DNA of 64,000 nt. Origin: Amycolatopsis sp. NBC_01488. Its GTDB lineage: Bacteria; Actinomycetota; Actinomycetes; Mycobacteriales; Pseudonocardiaceae. Of the stretch, positions 16,207-24,717 are shown in pieces (the stretch's first letter is position 1; every line of letters begins with the position of its first letter). Position numbers and translations under genes: made by a program. The notes beneath the pieces are model-generated. The model saw only the letters and a list, made by a program, of their open reading frames with translations, searched no databases and was not told the DNA's origin. The stretch lies in NCBI RefSeq assembly GCF_036227105.1, contig NZ_CP109434.1, forward strand, positions 67,001 through 131,000, read 5' to 3'.

Positions 16207-17079
16207 ATGCGACGGACAGCGACGGCGGCGTGCGGGGCGGCCATGGCCCTCACGCTGGCCGCATGCTCGTCCGAGGTGCCCTCGACCGCTCAGCCGGCCG
16301 TCACGACGCCGTCCTCGACGGCCGTGGCCAAACGCCCGCCCTCGGTGACCTCGGCGCCCCCGGCGACGTCGAGCGCGCCCGCCGTCACCTGGCAGGTGGG
16401 TGCCCACCCGCTCCCCCTCGGCCCCGGCGGCTTCGGCGAGATCGAGCCGACGCCACCCGAACTGGTGAACCGGGCACTTCCGACAAAAGACCTCTTCCCG
16501 CCGCCGGTCGACGGCCGGTACCACGCGACCGCCACCGCCGTGCCCGCCGACGTCCTCGCGCGCAGCACCTGGCAGCCCGCCTGCCCGGTCGCGGCCGGCG
16601 ACCTGCGGTACCTGACGATGTCCTTCTGGGGATTCGACGGCCGCGCGCACACCGGCGAGATGCTGGTCAACGCGAAGGGCGCCGCCGGGATCACCAAGGT
16701 GTTCGGACAGCTCTTCGCCGCGCACTTCCCGCTCGAGGAGATGCGGGTGACCAGCCCCGCCGAGCTGACCGCGCCGCCGACCGGCGACGGCAACAGCACC
16801 AGCGCGTTCGTCTGCCGCCCGGCGCGCGGGCAGACGAGCTGGTCGGCACACGCCTACGGGCTCGCGGTGGACGTCAACCCGTTCTGCAACCCCTACACCC
16901 AGGGCGCCCTGGTGCTCCCCGAGCTGGCCTCGGCCTACCTCGACCGCGCGAACCGGCGGCCGGGCATGGTCCTGGCCGGCGACGCGACCGTGCGCGCGTT
17001 CGCCGCGATCGGGTGGAGCTGGGGCGGCGCCTGGACCAGCCCGACGGACCGGATGCACTTCACCGCGACCGGCCACTGA
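16207..17079 (+). CDS. M15-family lipoprotein peptidase (D-Ala-D-Ala carboxypeptidase-like)
   Basis: A 290-residue lipoprotein. The basic N-terminus MRRTA, a hydrophobic stretch and the lipobox LAAC (Cys at about 19) direct it to the outer face of the membrane. A Ser/Thr/Pro linker (residues 20-65) leads to an M15-type catalytic domain with SAHAYGLAVDVN (zinc His and Asp) and DRMHFTA (second His). It is predicted to trim peptidoglycan stem peptides. CAAGCT ends 6 nt before the ATG without a Shine-Dalgarno, so the mRNA may be leaderless. Divergent from the protease gene. Confidence 0.85.
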   Translation: MRRTATAACGAAMALTLAACSSEVPSTAQPAVTTPSSTAVAKRPPSVTSAPPATSSAPAVTWQVGAHPLPLGPGGFGEIEPTPPELVNRALPTKDLFPPPVDGRYHATATAVPADVLARSTWQPACPVAAGDLRYLTMSFWGFDGRAHTGEMLVNAKGAAGITKVFGQLFAAHFPLEEMRVTSPAELTAPPTGDGNSTSAFVCRPARGQTSWSAHAYGLAVDVNPFCNPYTQGALVLPELASAYLDRANRRPGMVLAGDATVRAFAAIGWSWGGAWTSPTDRMHFTATGH

Positions 17080-17175
17080 CCATGTAATACGACGTTGAGC
17101 ACAACGGGGAACACCCGCTCTCCGGAGCCGGTTGGCTAGGGTGAATCGACCGGACCGGACCCCGCGGAGGATGCA

Positions 17176-18570
17176 GTGCCCCACTACGACCTGGTGATCG
17201 TCGGGACGGGATCGGGAAACTCCATCCCCGGCCCCGGTTTCGCCGGCAAGAAGACGGCGATCGTGGAGAAGGGCACCTTCGGCGGCACCTGCCTGAACGT
17301 CGGCTGCATCCCGACGAAGATGTTCGTGTACGCCGCCGATGTCGCGTACACGCCTTCGCGCAGCGCGAAGTACGGCGTCGACGAAGAACTGAAGGGCGTC
17401 CGCTGGCGCGACATCCGCGACCGCATCTTCGGCCGGATCGACCCGATCGCCGCGGGTGGCGCGGAGTACCGCCGCAGCCACGAGGACAACGCGAACGTCG
17501 ACGTCTACGAGGGCACCGGCCGCTTCACCGGGCACAAGGAGCTGCGCGTCAGCTTCGCCGACGGCCGTGCCGACGAGGTGCTGACGGCGGACAACTTCGT
17601 GCTCGCTGCGGGCGGCCGCCCGGTCATCCCGGACGTCCCCGGCCTGAGCGACGTCGAGTACTACACGTCCGACACCGTGATGCGGCTCGACGAGCTGCCC
17701 GAGCGCATCGTGATCCTCGGCGGCGGGTACATCGCGGCCGAATTCGCGCACGTCTTCGCGTCCTTCGGCGTGCGGGTCACGCTGGTGAACCGCTCGGGAC
17801 GGCTGCTGCGCTCCGAGGACGAGGACGTCAGCGAACGCTTCACCGAGCTGGCTTCGGACCGCTTCGACGTCCGCCTGGACCGGAAGACCGTGCGGGCGCG
17901 CAAGACCGGCACCGGCGTCGCGCTGGACCTCGAAGGGCCGCAGGGCGCCGAGACCGTCGAGGCCGACCTGCTGCTGATCGCCACCGGCCGGAAGCCGAAC
18001 TCCGACCTGCTCGACGTCGCCGCCACCGGAGTGACCACAATGGACAGTGGGCACGTCGTGGTCGACGACTACCAGGAGACCGCCGTCGAGGGCATCTACG
18101 CGCTCGGCGACCTCTCCTCGCCACACGAGCTGAAGCACGTCGCGAACCACGAAGCCCGCGTGGTGCAGCACAACCTGCTGCACCCGGACGAGCGGATCAC
18201 CGCCGACCACCGGTTCGTGCCGCACGCGGTGTTCACCCACCCGCAGGTCGCCTCGGTCGGGCTCACCGAGCAGAAGGCCCGCGAAACGGGAGTGTCCTAT
18301 GTGGTCTCGAAGCAGGACTACGCCGGGATCGCGTACGGCTGGGCGATGGAGGACACGACGGGCTTCGCGAAGCTCCTCGCCGACCCGGCGACCGGCAAGC
18401 TGCTCGGCGCGCACATCATCGGGCCGCAGGCGTCGTCGGTGATCCAGCCGCTGATCCAGGCGATGAGCTTCGGCCTGGACGCGCACGCGATGGCGCGCGG
18501 ACAGTACTGGATCCACCCGGCGATGCCGGAGCTGGTCGAGAACGCCCTGCTCAACCTGCCCCTGGACTGA
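17176..18570 (+). CDS. mtr: Mycothione reductase
   Basis: A 464-residue pyridine nucleotide-disulfide oxidoreductase that reduces mycothione (MSSM) back to mycothiol with NADPH. Features are the FAD motif IVGTGSGNS, the redox disulfide [19 protein letters not shown] motif [15 protein letters not shown], second FAD motif [20 protein letters not shown], and the C-terminal His-Glu dyad in [16 protein letters not shown]. These match mycobacterial Mtr closely, which indicates a mycothiol-producing actinobacterium. GTG 17176 has GGAGG 5 nt upstream. Converges with the MFS gene after a 14-bp gap. Confidence 0.96.
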   Translation: MPHYDLVIVGTGSGNSIPGPGFAGKKTAIVEKGTFGGTCLNVGCIPTKMFVYAADVAYTPSRSAKYGVDEELKGVRWRDIRDRIFGRIDPIAAGGAEYRRSHEDNANVDVYEGTGRFTGHKELRVSFADGRADEVLTADNFVLAAGGRPVIPDVPGLSDVEYYTSDTVMRLDELPERIVILGGGYIAAEFAHVFASFGVRVTLVNRSGRLLRSEDEDVSERFTELASDRFDVRLDRKTVRARKTGTGVALDLEGPQGAETVEADLLLIATGRKPNSDLLDVAATGVTTMDSGHVVVDDYQETAVEGIYALGDLSSPHELKHVANHEARVVQHNLLHPDERITADHRFVPHAVFTHPQVASVGLTEQKARETGVSYVVSKQDYAGIAYGWAMEDTTGFAKLLADPATGKLLGAHIIGPQASSVIQPLIQAMSFGLDAHAMARGQYWIHPAMPELVENALLNLPLD

Positions 18571-18584
18571 GTCTTTCAGAGGAA

Positions 18585-19817
18585 TCAGACGAACCGGCGG
18601 CGGCCGGCGAGCGCTCCGAACACCAGCTGGACGAGCAGCAGGCCCAGCAGCATGGCCAGCGGCACGGGCCAGCCGCCCGCGACGTCGTGCAGCAGGCCGA
18701 ACAGGAACGGCCCCAGCGCGGCGAAGAGGTAGCCGAAGCCCTGGGCCATGCCGGACAGCCGGGCGGTGTCGGCGCCGGTCCTGGCACGCAGCGCGATCAC
18801 CGTCAGCGCGAGGGAGAACACGCTCATCCCGAGCCCGACCAGCAGGCTCCACAGCAGCGGCGACCACGACGGCGCGAGCATCAGCCCGGTCGTCCCGGCG
18901 AAACCGAACACGCCGAGGGTGACGATCCACGCGCCCTGGCCACCGCGGGCACGAGCCGCCATCGGCGCGATGAAGAGGCTGATCGGCACGGCGATCAGCG
19001 ACACCAGGCCGAACAACAGGCCGGCCTCGTCGCGCGGCACGCCGGCGTCCATCAGGACCTGCGGGAACCAGCCCATCGCCGCGTAGGCGTAGAACGCCTG
19101 CAGGCCGAAGAAGATCGTGACGATCCAGGCGAGGCGGTTGCGCAGCAGCGACCGGCCGGCGTCGGCGGCGTCGGCGTGACGCGGTGCCCGGCCGGTGCCG
19201 CGGGCTGCGAGAATCCACGCGACCAGCGCGACGACGGCCACCACCGCCCACGCGCCCAGAGCCGGGCGCCAGCCGCCGAACGCGTCGCCGAGCTGGGGGG
19301 TCACCGCCGAGCCGAGGGCGCCGCCGCCCTGCAGGGCCGCGGTGTAGACACCGGTCATGACGCCGATGCGGGCCGGGAAGGAGTCCTTGATGACCACCGG
19401 GATCAGCACGTTGACCAAGGCGATCCCGGCCGTGGCGACGAGCGTCCCGCCGAGCACCACGACCGGGCCGTCGAGCACCCGCAGCACGAGCCCGGCCGCC
19501 AGCGCGGCCAGGGCGATCGCGATGGCGGTGCCGATCCCGGCCCGGCGGGCCAGCAGCGGCGCGGCCAGCCCGGCGCCGGCGAAGCAGAGCGTCGGCAACG
19601 TCGTGAGCACGCCCGCCCAGACGACGGAAGTGCCCAGGTCGCCGCGCATTTCGGCGAGCATCGGCCCGACCCCGGTGATGGCCGGGCGCAGGTTGAGGGC
19701 GGTGAGCACCACCGCGACCGCGAGCAGCGCGCCGGCGGCGACCACGCCCGGCGTCCGGACCTCCACGGCGGCGGCCGGCTCGGGCTCGAGGGCGGATTCA
19801 CGGTGTTCGACGCGCAT
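18585..19817 (-). CDS. MFS transporter, CynX/NimT-like
   Basis: A 410-residue, 12-helix major facilitator of the CynX/NimT type. Hydrophobic segments alternate with short basic loops. The characteristic N-terminal sequence ALNLRPAITGVGPML follows helix 1. The family moves small anions or nitro-compounds (cyanate in CynX); the substrate here is unknown. The ATG at 19817 is 49 bp from the divergent FadR-type regulator, its probable repressor. The region between holds TACTAT (19824-19829) and a TACGTA core (19834-19839) as candidate promoter and operator elements. Confidence 0.85.
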   Translation of the reverse strand: MRVEHRESALEPEPAAAVEVRTPGVVAAGALLAVAVVLTALNLRPAITGVGPMLAEMRGDLGTSVVWAGVLTTLPTLCFAGAGLAAPLLARRAGIGTAIAIALAALAAGLVLRVLDGPVVVLGGTLVATAGIALVNVLIPVVIKDSFPARIGVMTGVYTAALQGGGALGSAVTPQLGDAFGGWRPALGAWAVVAVVALVAWILAARGTGRAPRHADAADAGRSLLRNRLAWIVTIFFGLQAFYAYAAMGWFPQVLMDAGVPRDEAGLLFGLVSLIAVPISLFIAPMAARARGGQGAWIVTLGVFGFAGTTGLMLAPSWSPLLWSLLVGLGMSVFSLALTVIALRARTGADTARLSGMAQGFGYLFAALGPFLFGLLHDVAGGWPVPLAMLLGLLLVQLVFGALAGRRRFV

Positions 19818-19866
19818 GACCGCTACTATCGCATACGTAGGATGATTGGATGAAGGGATAATTCCT

Positions 19867-20550
19867 GTGCCTCTGGCCACCACCCGCCGGGCCGGCCTGG
19901 TCGACCAGGTCATCGAGCAGCTGCGGACCGCGGTCGCGCAGGGCGAATGGCCCCTCGGCGAGCGCATCCCCACCGAAGTCGAGCTGGGCGAACAGCTCGG
20001 CGTCGGGCGCAACACCGTCCGCGAAGCCGTGCGCGCGCTCGCGCACACGGGCCTGCTCGAAGTCCGCCAGGGCGACGGCACCTACGTGCGCGCGACCAGC
20101 GAGGTCTCCGGCGCGATCCGCCGCCTCTGCGGCGACGAGCTGCGGGAGGTCCTGCAGGTCCGGCGCACCCTCGAAGCCGAAGGCGCCCGGCTCGCGGCGA
20201 TGTCACGCACCGACGAAGAAGTCACGGAGCTGCGCTCGCTGCTGGCCCGCCGCGAGGCCGCCCTGCGGGAACGACGCTGGGAGGACTTCGCCCACACCGA
20301 CGCCGAATTCCACACGGCCGTCGTCCGCGCCGGGCACAACGGCCTGCTCACCGAGCTCTACCGCGGGCTGACCGAGGTCATCACGGCCAGCGTCGCCGCG
20401 ACGTCGAGCATCACCCCGGGCGTCGACTACGTGCCCGAGATCGGCCACGAAGGCCTCGCCGACGCCATCGCCGAGCGCGATCCGGACCGGGCCGCCGCCG
20501 AGGCCTGCGGCTTCCTGGACGAGCTCCTGGAGCGCCTCAGGCACGCCTGA
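19867..20550 (+). CDS. FadR-subfamily GntR transcriptional regulator
   Basis: A 227-residue GntR regulator. The winged HTH (residues 5-75) includes LGERIPTEVELGEQLGVGRNTVREAVRAL. The C-terminal all-helical FCD domain carries the metal/ligand-binding pattern around DAEFHTAVVRAGHN and EIGHEGLADAIAERD. AAGGG lies 9 nt before GTG 19867; a TTG 21 bp upstream is an alternative start. Divergent from the CynX-like transporter, which it probably controls. FCD-type regulators usually sense carboxylates. Confidence 0.9.
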   Translation: MPLATTRRAGLVDQVIEQLRTAVAQGEWPLGERIPTEVELGEQLGVGRNTVREAVRALAHTGLLEVRQGDGTYVRATSEVSGAIRRLCGDELREVLQVRRTLEAEGARLAAMSRTDEEVTELRSLLARREAALRERRWEDFAHTDAEFHTAVVRAGHNGLLTELYRGLTEVITASVAATSSITPGVDYVPEIGHEGLADAIAERDPDRAAAEACGFLDELLERLRHA

Positions 20551-20568
20551 CCTGCGTATTCATCCCGC

Positions 20569-20643
20569 ATGGCACCACTTTCGACCCTTAAGGGTGCCAT
20601 TTCAGGGTTGTCGTGGTGCCACGGCGGTGCCACAGTAGTGCCA
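20569..20643. promoter_or_regulatory. Phased GTGCCA repeats: operator of the RHH-DUF4097-ABC operon
   Basis: GTGCCA occurs at 20594, 20616, 20627 and 20638, all in register with an 11-bp period; the 20605 position is degenerate. An inverted copy ATGGCACC (20569-20576) pairs with GGTGCCAT (20593-20600). A -10-like CACAGT (20631-20636) ends 6 nt before the ATG at 20643, so the last repeats cover the promoter and start codon. This is the arrangement expected for autorepression by a ribbon-helix-helix protein. Confidence 0.7.
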
Positions 20644-21134
20644 TGGACCTGACGCCCTTCGTGGACGAACTCCGCCGGGAGCTCGCGGTCGCCGCCGAAG
20701 CGGCGGGCGAGGAAGCCGTCGCCCTCGCCGAGCGGCTCACCGCGCCGCTCGAATCGGCGATCCGGCTCACCCTGCTCGACGCGCTCTCGGCCGCGACCGA
20801 CGAGATCACCCGCGACCTCGCCCCCGGTTCCGTCGAAGTGCGCCTCCGCCGCCGCGACGCCGAGTTCGCCGTTTCCCTGCCCACGACACCCGAACCGGCG
20901 CCCGCGGAACCGCCGCCGCCCCCGCCCGAGGCCGACGACGGCGCCGTCTCCCGGATCAACCTCCGGCTGCCCGAGCAGCTCAAGCAGCGCGTCGAAGAAG
21001 CCGCCGGCCGGGACCGGATCTCCATCAACGCCTGGCTCGTCCGGGCCGCGAGCAGCGCGCTCGGGCCCGATCGCACGCACCCCACCCAGCGCCGGTCGGT
21101 CTTCGGCGAGAAGTACACCGGCTGGGTCCAGTAA
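20643..21134 (+). CDS. Ribbon-helix-helix DNA-binding protein (HicB/CopG-like)
   Basis: A 163-residue protein. Residues 1-75 form an alpha/beta N-terminal region rich in Ala/Glu, followed by a Pro/Glu linker containing PPPPPP. A C-terminal ribbon-helix-helix motif (about residues 103-140) reads SRINLRLPEQLKQRVEEAAG then SINAWLVRAASSAL. Such proteins are often labelled HicB-type antitoxins, but no HicA toxin gene is adjacent. The downstream genes are DUF4097 and an ABC transporter, so a repressor role is more likely. The ATG at 20643 is leaderless or nearly so. Confidence 0.8.
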   Translation: MDLTPFVDELRRELAVAAEAAGEEAVALAERLTAPLESAIRLTLLDALSAATDEITRDLAPGSVEVRLRRRDAEFAVSLPTTPEPAPAEPPPPPPEADDGAVSRINLRLPEQLKQRVEEAAGRDRISINAWLVRAASSALGPDRTHPTQRRSVFGEKYTGWVQ

Positions 21135-21155
21135 CTCTTTCTTCTTCTTCCTGCA

Positions 21156-21176
21156 CGTCTCCGACCTGCGGAGACG
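21156..21176 (+). other. Hairpin between RHH and DUF4097 genes
   Basis: CGTCTCCG and CGGAGACG (8-bp stem, 5-nt loop) follow a pyrimidine-rich run CTTTCTTCTTCTTCC just after the RHH stop codon. No U-tract follows, so it is not a classical terminator; it could set differential expression of the downstream genes. Confidence 0.4.
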
Positions 21177-21205
21177 CCACCCGAGCACCCCAGGAGGGCG
21201 CAGCC

Positions 21206-22048
21206 ATGCCCGTTTTCCCCACGCCCGAGCCGATCACGGCCACGATCGACGTCAGCGTCGCCGACGTCCGGATCGTCGCCGGCGAGCGCGCGGAGACCAC
21301 CGTCGAGGTCACCCCGGCCGACCCGGCTGACTCCGAGGACGTCAAGGCCGTCGCCCGGACCCGCGTCGAGTTCGCCGACGGCGAGCTGCTGGTCAAGGGC
21401 CCGAAGTACGTCACGAAGCTCTGGGGCAAGGCCGGTGCCCTGCACGTCACCGTCGAACTGCCCGCCGGCTCGCGGATCCGGGCCACCGCCGCGATGGGCG
21501 ACTTCCACGTCGGCGGCCGCCTCGGCGACAGCCGGTTCAAGACGTCCGTCGGCGACATCGACCTCGACGAGGCCGCGCGGCTCGAGGCGAGCACTGCGAC
21601 CGGCGACGTCCGCGTCGACCGCGCCACCGGGCACGCCGAGATCGGCACCGGCTCGGGCGAGCTGCGGATCCGCGAAATCGACGGCACGGCCGTGCTGAAG
21701 AACTCCAACGGCGAGACCCGCGTCGGCGAGGTGACCGGCGACCTGCGCGTCAGCACCGCCAACGGCGACATCCTCGTCGACCTGGCGCACGCGGGCGTGC
21801 ACGCCAAGACCGCGTCCGGCGACATCCGGGTCGGCGCGGTCGTGCGCGACCGGGTCGTCCTCGAAACCGCCGTCGGCGAGATCGAGGTCGGCATCCGCGA
21901 GGGCAGCGCCGCGTGGCTCGAGCTGAACTCCCTGACCGGCACCGTGCGCAACACGCTCACCGCCACCGACGGGCCCGGCGGCAGCACCGAGACCGTCGAG
22001 GTCAAGGCCCACACCTACACCGGCGACATCGTCATCCGCCGCGCCTGA
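21206..22048 (+). CDS. DUF4097 family beta-strand repeat protein
   Basis: A 280-residue protein made of short repeated beta strands. Units such as GDIDLDEA, GDVRVDRATG, GELRIREIDG, GETRVGEVTGDLRV and GDIRVGAV recur roughly every 18-20 residues, predicting a right-handed beta-solenoid as in DUF4097/DUF4098 putative adhesins. No signal peptide or membrane segment is seen, so it is probably cytoplasmic or membrane-peripheral here. Molecular function is unknown. AGGAGGG precedes the ATG. It sits between the RHH regulator and the ABC genes on one strand. Confidence 0.85.
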   Translation: MPVFPTPEPITATIDVSVADVRIVAGERAETTVEVTPADPADSEDVKAVARTRVEFADGELLVKGPKYVTKLWGKAGALHVTVELPAGSRIRATAAMGDFHVGGRLGDSRFKTSVGDIDLDEAARLEASTATGDVRVDRATGHAEIGTGSGELRIREIDGTAVLKNSNGETRVGEVTGDLRVSTANGDILVDLAHAGVHAKTASGDIRVGAVVRDRVVLETAVGEIEVGIREGSAAWLELNSLTGTVRNTLTATDGPGGSTETVEVKAHTYTGDIVIRRA

Positions 22049-22076
22049 AGACTCCACACACCGAAGGGGAAGATCC

Positions 22077-23033
22077 ATGGCAGACGCCATCGTGGCCGAG
22101 GGACTGGTCAAGAAGTACGGGAAGGTCACCGCGCTCGACGAGATGTCGCTGCGGGTGCCCGAAGGCACGGTGCTCGGCGTGCTCGGGCCGAACGGCGCCG
22201 GGAAGACCACCACCGTGCAGATCCTCACGACCCTGCAGAAGCCGGACGCCGGCCACGCGACGGTCGCCGGGTTCGACGTCGTGAAGGACGCGCACGAGCT
22301 GCGTTCGCACATCGGTGCGTCGGGGCAGTACGCCGCCGTCGACCCGGAGCTGACCGGGGCCGAAAACCTCGAGATGGTCGGCAGGCTGTACCACCTGGGC
22401 ACCAAGCGGGCCAAGGCGCGCGGCCGGGAGCTGCTGGCCCGGTTCAGCCTGGCCGACGCCGCGGACCGCCCGGTCAAGGGCTACTCCGGCGGCATGCGGC
22501 GCCGGCTCGACCTGGCCGGCGCGCTCGTCGCGAACCCGCCGGTGCTGTTCCTCGACGAGCCCACGACCGGGCTCGACCCGCGGGCGCGCACCGAGCTGTG
22601 GGACGTCATCACCGAGCTGGTCGCCGGCGGCACCACGCTGCTGCTGACCACCCAGTACCTCGAAGAAGCCGACCGGCTGGCCGACAGCATCGCCGTCGTC
22701 GACCACGGGCGCGTGATCGCCCGCGGCACCGCCGACGAGCTCAAGGACCTCGTCGGCGGCGAGCGGATCGAACTGGTCGTCGGCACGCACGACGACGTCC
22801 TGGTCGCGCGGCGGACGCTGGCCCGGCTGGCCAGCGGCGAACCGCAGGCCGAGGGCTTCCGGCTCACCGTGCCCGTGACCCACGGCGCGAAAGCGCTTAC
22901 CGAAACGCTGGCGCTGCTCGCCTCCGAAGGCGTCGAAGTCCGCGACGTCGGCCTCCGCCGCCCCACCCTCGACGACGTTTTCCTCACTCTCACCGGCCAT
23001 GACGTGGCCGAGACCGCGAAGGAGGCCGTGTGA
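22077..23033 (+). CDS. ABC transporter ATP-binding protein, DrrA-like
   Basis: A 318-residue ATPase of the daunorubicin-resistance (DrrA) type. Walker A is GPNGAGKTT (about residue 40). The Q-loop region is GQYAAVDPELTG, characteristic of DrrA proteins. The signature is YSGGMRRRLDLA, Walker B LFLDEPTTGLD and the H-loop follows TTQYLEEAD. A C-terminal extension ends in LRRPTLDDVFLTLTG, the DrrA hallmark. With the next gene it should form a lipid or drug exporter. AAGGGGA precedes the ATG; its stop overlaps the permease start (TGATG). Confidence 0.93.
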   Translation: MADAIVAEGLVKKYGKVTALDEMSLRVPEGTVLGVLGPNGAGKTTTVQILTTLQKPDAGHATVAGFDVVKDAHELRSHIGASGQYAAVDPELTGAENLEMVGRLYHLGTKRAKARGRELLARFSLADAADRPVKGYSGGMRRRLDLAGALVANPPVLFLDEPTTGLDPRARTELWDVITELVAGGTTLLLTTQYLEEADRLADSIAVVDHGRVIARGTADELKDLVGGERIELVVGTHDDVLVARRTLARLASGEPQAEGFRLTVPVTHGAKALTETLALLASEGVEVRDVGLRRPTLDDVFLTLTGHDVAETAKEAV

Positions 23034-23836
23034 TGAACGCGGTACAGCTGGCCGTGACCGACGGCGTGACCATCGCCAAGCGCAACTCGATCAAGATCTT
23101 CCGGTCGCTGGACCTGCTCGGGTCCCTCGTGTTCACGCCGGTGATGTTCGTGCTGCTCTTCGGCTACGTGTTCGGCAGCGTGATCGACATCCCCGGCCTG
23201 TCGTACCGGGAGTTCATGCTCCCGGGGATCTTCACCCTCGCGGTGGCCATGGGCGGCATCGTCACCGGCTACGGGCTGACCGACGACCTGCAGAAGGGCA
23301 TCATCGACCGGTTCCGCTCGCTGCCGATGTCACCCGCGGCCGTGCTGATCGGGCGGACCACCGCGGATCTCATCCTCAGCACGGCGAGCCTGCTGATCAT
23401 GGGCCTGGTCGGCCTGCTGGTCGGCTGGCGCATCCACACCGGCGTCCTCGAAGCGCTCGGCGGGGTGGTGCTGCTGCTCGCCTTCTCCTACGCGCTGTCG
23501 TGGGTCATGGGCGCGCTCGGCCTGGCTGTGCGCAAGCCCGAGGTGTTCAACAACGTCTCGATGGTGGTCGTCTTCCCGCTCACGTTCCTGGCCAACACGT
23601 TCGTCGACAGCGGCCGGCTGCCCGGCCCGCTGCGGGCGATCGCGGACTGGAACCCGGTCTCGGCGGTCACGCAGGCGGCCCGGGAGATGTTCGGCAACAC
23701 GAGCGCGGCGCTCCCGCCGCGCGACGTCTGGCCGATGCAGCACGCGGTCTTGGCGTCGGTGCTGTGGATCGCAGTGCTGCTGGTGGTATTCGTGCCGCTT
23801 TCGGTGCGCTGCTACAAGAAGGCGACCAGCCACTGA
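23033..23836 (+). CDS. ABC-2 type permease, DrrB-like
   Basis: A 267-residue integral membrane protein with six predicted helices. The N-terminal part includes RNSIKIFRSLDLL, the large first helix VFTPVMFVLLFGYVFG, and the DrrB segment GIFTLAVAMGGIVTGYGLTDDLQKGIIDRFRSLP. The C-terminal ANTFVDSGRLPGPLRAIADWNPVS is typical of drug-resistance ABC-2 permeases. ATG 23033 overlaps the ATPase stop and has GGAGG 7 nt upstream. Partner of the preceding ATPase; the 3' end abuts the convergent map gene. Confidence 0.92.
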   Translation: MNAVQLAVTDGVTIAKRNSIKIFRSLDLLGSLVFTPVMFVLLFGYVFGSVIDIPGLSYREFMLPGIFTLAVAMGGIVTGYGLTDDLQKGIIDRFRSLPMSPAAVLIGRTTADLILSTASLLIMGLVGLLVGWRIHTGVLEALGGVVLLLAFSYALSWVMGALGLAVRKPEVFNNVSMVVVFPLTFLANTFVDSGRLPGPLRAIADWNPVSAVTQAAREMFGNTSAALPPRDVWPMQHAVLASVLWIAVLLVVFVPLSVRCYKKATSH

Positions 23837-24694
23837 CTACGGCAGCGTGAGGATCTCGCTGCCGTCGGCCGTCACCACGAGGGTGTGCTCGAACTGGGCC
23901 GTCCACTTCTTGTCCTTCGTGGTGACGGTCCAGTCGTCGGGCCAGATGTCGTAGTCGATGGTGCCCAGGGTGATCATCGGCTCGATCGTGAAGGTCATGC
24001 CCTCCTCGATGATCGTGTCGACGGAGGGCTCTTCGTAGTGCAGGACCGTCGGCGGCGTGTGGAATGCCGGGCCGACGCCGTGGCCGGTGAAGTCGCGGAC
24101 CACGCCGTAGCCGAAGCGCTTGGCGTAGGCCTCGATGACCCGGCCGATGACGTTGAGCTGCCGGCCCGGCCGGACCGCCTTGATCGCCCGCAGCGTCGCC
24201 TCGCGGGTGCGCTCCACCAGCAGGCGCGCCTCCTCGGAGACGTCGCCGGCCAGGAACGTCGCGTTCGTGTCGCCGTGGACGCCGCCGATGTAGGCCGTCA
24301 CGTCGATGTTGCAGATGTCGCCGTCCTCGATCAGCGTCGAGTCCGGGATGCCGTGGCAGATGACCTCGTTGAGCGAGGTGCAGCACGACTTCGGGAACCG
24401 GCGGTAGCCCAGCGTCGAGGGGTAGGCGTGGTGGTCGAGCAGGAACTCGTGCACCACCTGGTCGATGTCGTCCGTGGTGGCGCCCGGCTTGACCGCCTTG
24501 CCGCCCTCCTCCAGGGCCTGCGCCGCGATCCGGCTCGCCACGCGCATCGCCTCGATCACCTCGGGCGTGCGCACGCCGCTGCCGGTGTCCCGCTTCGGCG
24601 CCGGCTTGTCCACGTACTCGGGACGGGAAATGGAACTGGGGACGTCACGGCGCGGCGTCTGGACGCCGGGAACCAGCGGGGCACGAACGGACAT
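23837..24694 (-). CDS. map: Type I methionine aminopeptidase with N-terminal extension
   Basis: A 285-residue dinuclear-metal enzyme removing initiator Met from nascent proteins. A Pro-rich N-terminal extension of about 40 residues ([13 protein letters not shown] ...) precedes the pita-bread catalytic domain, as in M. tuberculosis MetAP1c (Rv2861c). Metal ligands are visible: Asp in NIDVTAY, Asp in GDTNATF, His in FTGHGVG, Glu in TIEPM and Glu in QFEHT. TAAACT on the minus strand ends 6 nt before the ATG, implying a leaderless mRNA. Located downstream of the PBP gene on the same strand, as in mycobacteria. Confidence 0.95.
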   Translation of the reverse strand: MSVRAPLVPGVQTPRRDVPSSISRPEYVDKPAPKRDTGSGVRTPEVIEAMRVASRIAAQALEEGGKAVKPGATTDDIDQVVHEFLLDHHAYPSTLGYRRFPKSCCTSLNEVICHGIPDSTLIEDGDICNIDVTAYIGGVHGDTNATFLAGDVSEEARLLVERTREATLRAIKAVRPGRQLNVIGRVIEAYAKRFGYGVVRDFTGHGVGPAFHTPPTVLHYEEPSVDTIIEEGMTFTIEPMITLGTIDYDIWPDDWTVTTKDKKWTAQFEHTLVVTADGSEILTLP

Positions 24695-24700
24695 GCCCCC

Positions 24701-24706
24701 AGTTTA
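24701..24706 (-). promoter_or_regulatory. Predicted -10 of leaderless map transcript
   Basis: TAAACT on the minus strand, 6-nt spacer (GGGGGC), ATG at 24694. The G run could act as a minimal Shine-Dalgarno, but the spacing fits a leaderless start. Confidence 0.5.
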
Positions 24707-24717
24707 CGACGGTCCGC

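Noticed and set aside
16153..19251. 1032-codon minus-strand open frame
   Set aside because: Shadow of the M15, mtr and MFS genes: Arg/Gly/Ala-rich low-complexity sequence with no motif or ribosome binding site.
19818..19866. Canonical FadR operator between the MFS and GntR genes
   Set aside because: No TGGTN-type dyad; only a TACGTA core with imperfect flanks, too weak to call.
20643..21134. HicAB toxin-antitoxin system
   Set aside because: No HicA-like small toxin gene precedes or follows; the neighbours are DUF4097 and ABC genes.
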